Shown here one piece after another: positions 7,286-9,905 of a stretch of DNA of 9,905 bases (position 1 is the stretch's first letter; each line of letters begins with the position of its first letter). Below the pieces are notes generated by a model that was not told the DNA's origin, ran no database searches, and worked only from the letters and a program-made list of their open reading frames with translations. The translations under genes were made by a program, and so were the position numbers. Origin of the DNA: an uncultured Mailhella sp. (lineage in GTDB: Bacteria > Desulfobacterota > Desulfovibrionia > Desulfovibrionales > Desulfovibrionaceae); the NCBI RefSeq assembly GCF_905187505.1, contig NZ_CAJJIC010000090.1, forward strand, positions 1-9,905. The letters are read 5' to 3'.

Positions 7286-8782
7286 ATGGACAGCAGCAAC
7301 AACCATGATACGACGCTCGCCGAGCTGGAGAGAGTCGAACAGGAAAAACTGGAACAGGAACGTCTGGCCGCCGAAGAAGCGGCTCTGGCCGACGCAGCCA
7401 AGAAGAAGGCCGCCGTGTCTTCGGTGCTCTGGTCGGCGCTTCTTACCGTCATCAAGCTCATTGCGGGCATTTCCACCAACAGCCTCGGTCTGCTTTCCGA
7501 GGCGCTGCACAGCACGCTCGACTTCGTGGCCGCAGGCATCACCTGTCTTGCGGTGCGCATATCTTCGCAGCCCGCGGACGAGCGGCATCCCTACGGACAC
7601 GGCAAGGCGGAAAGTCTCGCCGCTCTGGCGGAAACCGTGCTCCTTCTCGTGACGTGCGCGTGGATCATCATCGAGGCCGTGGAGCGACTCTTCTTTGCCG
7701 CCGGTCCCGTGGAGCCTTCCTGGTGGGCCTTCGGCGTGGTCATCATTTCCCTTGCCGTGGACATAAGCCGTTCCGCCATGCTGCGCAAAGTGGCCAGAGA
7801 GCACAAGTCGCAGGCTCTTGAGGCCGACGCCATGCACTTCACCACGGACATCTGGTCTTCGGCCGTGGTTCTCGCCGGTCTGACCTGCGTGGGCCTCGCC
7901 TCGTTCGTCGATCATGAGTCCGTGCTCTATCACGCCCTCACCAAGGCCGACGCCGTGGCCGCTCTCGGCGTGGCCGCCATCGTGCTCATGGTGAGCTGGA
8001 ACATGGCCCGCAACGCCGTGCTCACCCTCATGGACGGCGGCATGAGCGAACAGGCCCGTCTTGTGCGCGCCGCGCTTGCCGCCAACGCTCCCGCCTACGC
8101 GGCCCGCAGCGTGCGCGTGCGGGAAAGCGGAGCCAGGCACTTCGTGGAACTCGTGGTGTCCGTTCCCTCCGATCTGCGCGTGGACATGGCGCACGAGATT
8201 TCCACCATGCTTGAAAACGTGGTGCGCGGCGTGCTGCCCGATGCCGAGACCACGGTGCACATGGAGCCGGAAGACGAGAACCACCGCGACTTCTACGCCA
8301 CGTCCTACCGTCTGGCCTCCCTGCACGGCCTCATGATCCACAATCTGCGCCTCGTCGTGCAGGACGACGGCATGCACGTGGAAGTGCACATTGAACTTCC
8401 CGACGACATGCCCCTGGCCGAAGCCCACGAAAAGGTGACGGCCTATGAAACGGATCTGCGCCGTCGCGTGGGCGCGGTGTACGTGGTGTCGCACATGGAG
8501 CCGCGGGGCGGTCGCTCGCATTCCGACGCCGAGCCCGTGAGCCTTGAGCTTGCCAGGAAGGTCGTGGACAGGGCTCTTCAGGATTCGCCGCTGCGCGATC
8601 CCCATCATCTGCACGTGTATACCGGCGACGAGGGCACGACGGTGACCTTCCATTGCCGTTCCGACGCGGCCACCGTGGGCGAAGGTCATGCGCTGGCCAC
8701 GCGCCTTGAGGATGAGATTCGCACCGCGCTGCCCGGCGTGGGACAGATCGTCATCCACGTGGAACCCCAGCCCGTCAGATAA
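7286..8782 (+). CDS. Cation diffusion facilitator metal exporter with three tandem cytoplasmic dimerisation domains
   Basis: This 498-residue inner-membrane protein exports divalent cations (Zn-like) in exchange for protons. Residues 9-44 are Glu/Ala/Lys-rich, probably a coiled coil. Six membrane segments lie near 46-66, 68-91, 111-131, 146-165, 177-205 and 222-242. The transport-site residues are H75 and D79 in TM2 and H184 and D188 in TM5. The family motif HPYGHGKAES is at 101-110. From residue 256 there are three ZT_dimer-like repeats, each with an alpha-helical His and a closing H-[MV]-E-P: H303 with HMEP 325-328, H381 with HMEP 403-406, and H468 with HVEP 491-494. Usual CDF proteins have one such domain and about 300 residues. 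The start at 7286 has AAAGAG nine bases upstream; an ATG at 7277 is possible. The exporter gene follows after 6 bp. Metal specificity is inferred. Confidence 0.93.
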   Translation: MDSSNNHDTTLAELERVEQEKLEQERLAAEEAALADAAKKKAAVSSVLWSALLTVIKLIAGISTNSLGLLSEALHSTLDFVAAGITCLAVRISSQPADERHPYGHGKAESLAALAETVLLLVTCAWIIIEAVERLFFAAGPVEPSWWAFGVVIISLAVDISRSAMLRKVAREHKSQALEADAMHFTTDIWSSAVVLAGLTCVGLASFVDHESVLYHALTKADAVAALGVAAIVLMVSWNMARNAVLTLMDGGMSEQARLVRAALAANAPAYAARSVRVRESGARHFVELVVSVPSDLRVDMAHEISTMLENVVRGVLPDAETTVHMEPEDENHRDFYATSYRLASLHGLMIHNLRLVVQDDGMHVEVHIELPDDMPLAEAHEKVTAYETDLRRRVGAVYVVSHMEPRGGRSHSDAEPVSLELARKVVDRALQDSPLRDPHHLHVYTGDEGTTVTFHCRSDAATVGEGHALATRLEDEIRTALPGVGQIVIHVEPQPVR

Positions 8783-8788
8783 GCGTCC

Positions 8789-9661
8789 GTGCCTTCCTTC
8801 GTGCAACATATCCGGGGGCCGTACCTCGGCGTGCTCATGCTGCTCGTGTCCATCACGTCCACGCAGCTCGGCACCTCCGAGGCCAAGTTCCTCATGATGA
8901 AGGTGGGGCCGGAAGTCACCGTGGCCCTGCGCCTTGCCTGCGCCACCCTTCTGCTTTTCGTCGCGCTGCGTCCGTGGCGGCATCTGCCGCGCCGCGAGGA
9001 GTGGAAAAGCGTGCTCGTGTACGGCGTGGCCATCGCCTTCATGAACGGCTGCTTCTATCAGGCCATTGCCCGCATCCCGCAGGGGCTGGCCGTGGCCGTG
9101 GAGTTTTCCGGACCGCTGCTCGTGGCCGTGTGCTCCTCGCGCCGCTGGACGGACTTTCTCGGCGTCATTCTTGCCGTGGCCGGGCTTCTGCTCATTCTGC
9201 CTTGGTCGGGCCTCGGCTCCGGCCTCGATGTCACGGGCTTTGCCTTCGCCCTTGCCGCCGCCGCAGGCTGGGCCGGCTACATTGTGTTCGGCCGTCGCGC
9301 GGGAGTGGGAGGGGTAAGCGCCGCCGCCTGGGGCATGCTGGCAGGAACCTTTGTGGCCGTTCCTTGGGCCGTGATTTCGGACGGAACCCTTCTTTTCCGC
9401 CCCGACGTCATTGCAGACGTTCTGCCTCTGGCCTTTGCCGTGGGCTTTCTGGCCTCGGCTCTGCCGTACGGCCTGGAAATCGTGGCTCTGCGTATTGTGC
9501 CGCCGCAGGCCTACGGCGTGCTCATGAGCCTGGAACCGGCCGCCGCCGCGCTGTTCGGATTCCTCATTCTCGGCGAGGTGCTTTCGGCCCGGCAGTGGTG
9601 CGCTCTTGTTCTCGTCATTGCCGCTTCGCTGCTCGTCATGCGGAAGGCGGGGGACGCGTAG
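8789..9661 (+). CDS. rhtA: EamA/DMT-superfamily exporter, RhtA-like (threonine/homoserine efflux)
   Basis: This 290-residue inner-membrane protein with about ten hydrophobic segments forms two EamA repeats, roughly 12-137 and 147-286. It resembles E. coli RhtA, a homoserine/threonine exporter, along its whole length. Shared features include the N-terminal LMLLVSITSTQLGTSEAK region (16-33), EFSGPLLVAVCSSRR (105-119), SALPYGLEIVAL (223-234) and GVLMSLEPAAAALFG (243-257), followed by LGE at 261-263. The GTG start 6 bp after the CDF stop gives an N-terminus that aligns with RhtA; the ribosome site is weak, suggesting coupling to CDF translation. A second GTG at 8801 is possible. Other small-molecule substrates cannot be excluded for an EamA protein. 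No clear terminator follows within 100 bp. Confidence 0.9.
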   Translation: MPSFVQHIRGPYLGVLMLLVSITSTQLGTSEAKFLMMKVGPEVTVALRLACATLLLFVALRPWRHLPRREEWKSVLVYGVAIAFMNGCFYQAIARIPQGLAVAVEFSGPLLVAVCSSRRWTDFLGVILAVAGLLLILPWSGLGSGLDVTGFAFALAAAAGWAGYIVFGRRAGVGGVSAAAWGMLAGTFVAVPWAVISDGTLLFRPDVIADVLPLAFAVGFLASALPYGLEIVALRIVPPQAYGVLMSLEPAAAALFGFLILGEVLSARQWCALVLVIAASLLVMRKAGDA

Positions 9662-9905
9662 CGTTTCCCGCGGACCGGAGCGCGCCGTCGCTCGGCATGG
9701 CGGAAAGGCGGCGGCCGAGGCGTGTGCTCCCCAAGGTTTCCGACTCGCGTTCTTCAGAGAATCTCCGGGCGGAGAGGAAGAAAACGGCGTTTCGCATGCC
9801 GTTCTTCAGTGCGCGGGATGATCGATGAACGAGAAGGGCGCGCGGAGAGTCGGAAAGCGAGGTCTTCGTTGCCGCGCCCTGCGCGGGGGCTGAGCGAGCG
9901 GCGTT
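9662..9905. other. Non-coding tail with hairpins, no gene recognised
   Basis: The 244 bp after rhtA contain no credible gene. AACGGC/GCCGTT (9783-9788 with 9798-9803, 9-nt loop) followed by CTTC could be a weak plus-strand terminator. Further on, 9835-9845 pairs with 9872-9880 (AGGGCGCG.. with CCGCGCCCT, 2-nt bulge) around an inner 5-bp stem (9856-9860 with 9866-9870). Short ATG frames near 9819 and 9825 have no supporting features. Confidence 0.35.

Noticed and set aside
6581..8983. 800-codon minus-strand open frame opposite the CDF gene and into ydfG
   Set aside because: It spans the CDF gene in antisense, a promoter region and part of ydfG. Its His/Gly/Arg-rich translation matches no family that I know. 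The CDF protein in the other strand has clear motifs throughout.

Overview
The window looks like chromosomal DNA of a GC-rich proteobacterium. The proteins (a deltaproteobacterial-looking LepA, a polar amino acid ABC system, a CDF transporter with an extended C-terminus) and the codon use suggest the Desulfovibrionaceae or a near relative. That placement is inference from remembered families, not a search. I found no phage, IS, CRISPR, tRNA or rRNA signal.

Layout. The left two thirds (1-6824) is read on the minus strand. From its upstream end it contains ydfG (an SDR dehydrogenase), a YbgC-like hot-dog thioesterase, a four-gene polar amino acid ABC importer (binding protein, permease A, ATPase, permease B) and lepA (EF4). 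A strong hairpin at the window edge probably terminates lepA. The right third is read on the plus strand from its own promoter. It contains a cation diffusion facilitator followed 6 bp later by an RhtA-like exporter of the EamA/DMT superfamily. A 461-bp divergent intergenic region (6825-7285) separates the two halves.

Regulation visible in the sequence. Sigma70-like promoters with 17-bp spacers can be proposed for lepA, the importer operon, ydfG and the CDF gene. The importer promoter has a run of nine T in its spacer and a perfect inverted repeat over its -10/start region. Between the binding-protein gene and permease A lie a strong intrinsic terminator and a second terminator-like hairpin with nine T. 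These should make the binding protein more abundant than the membrane subunits. The CDF leader carries an inverted repeat just after its -10.

How the genes fit together. The importer is a complete, ordinary amino acid uptake system (periplasmic receptor, heterodimeric permease, ATPase). The plus-strand pair consists of two exporters, one for divalent metal and one probably for homoserine/threonine or related compounds. The remaining genes are housekeeping or general metabolism. No wholly new system is apparent. The most distinctive item is the 498-residue CDF protein, which carries three tandem copies of the cytoplasmic metal-binding dimerisation domain instead of one.
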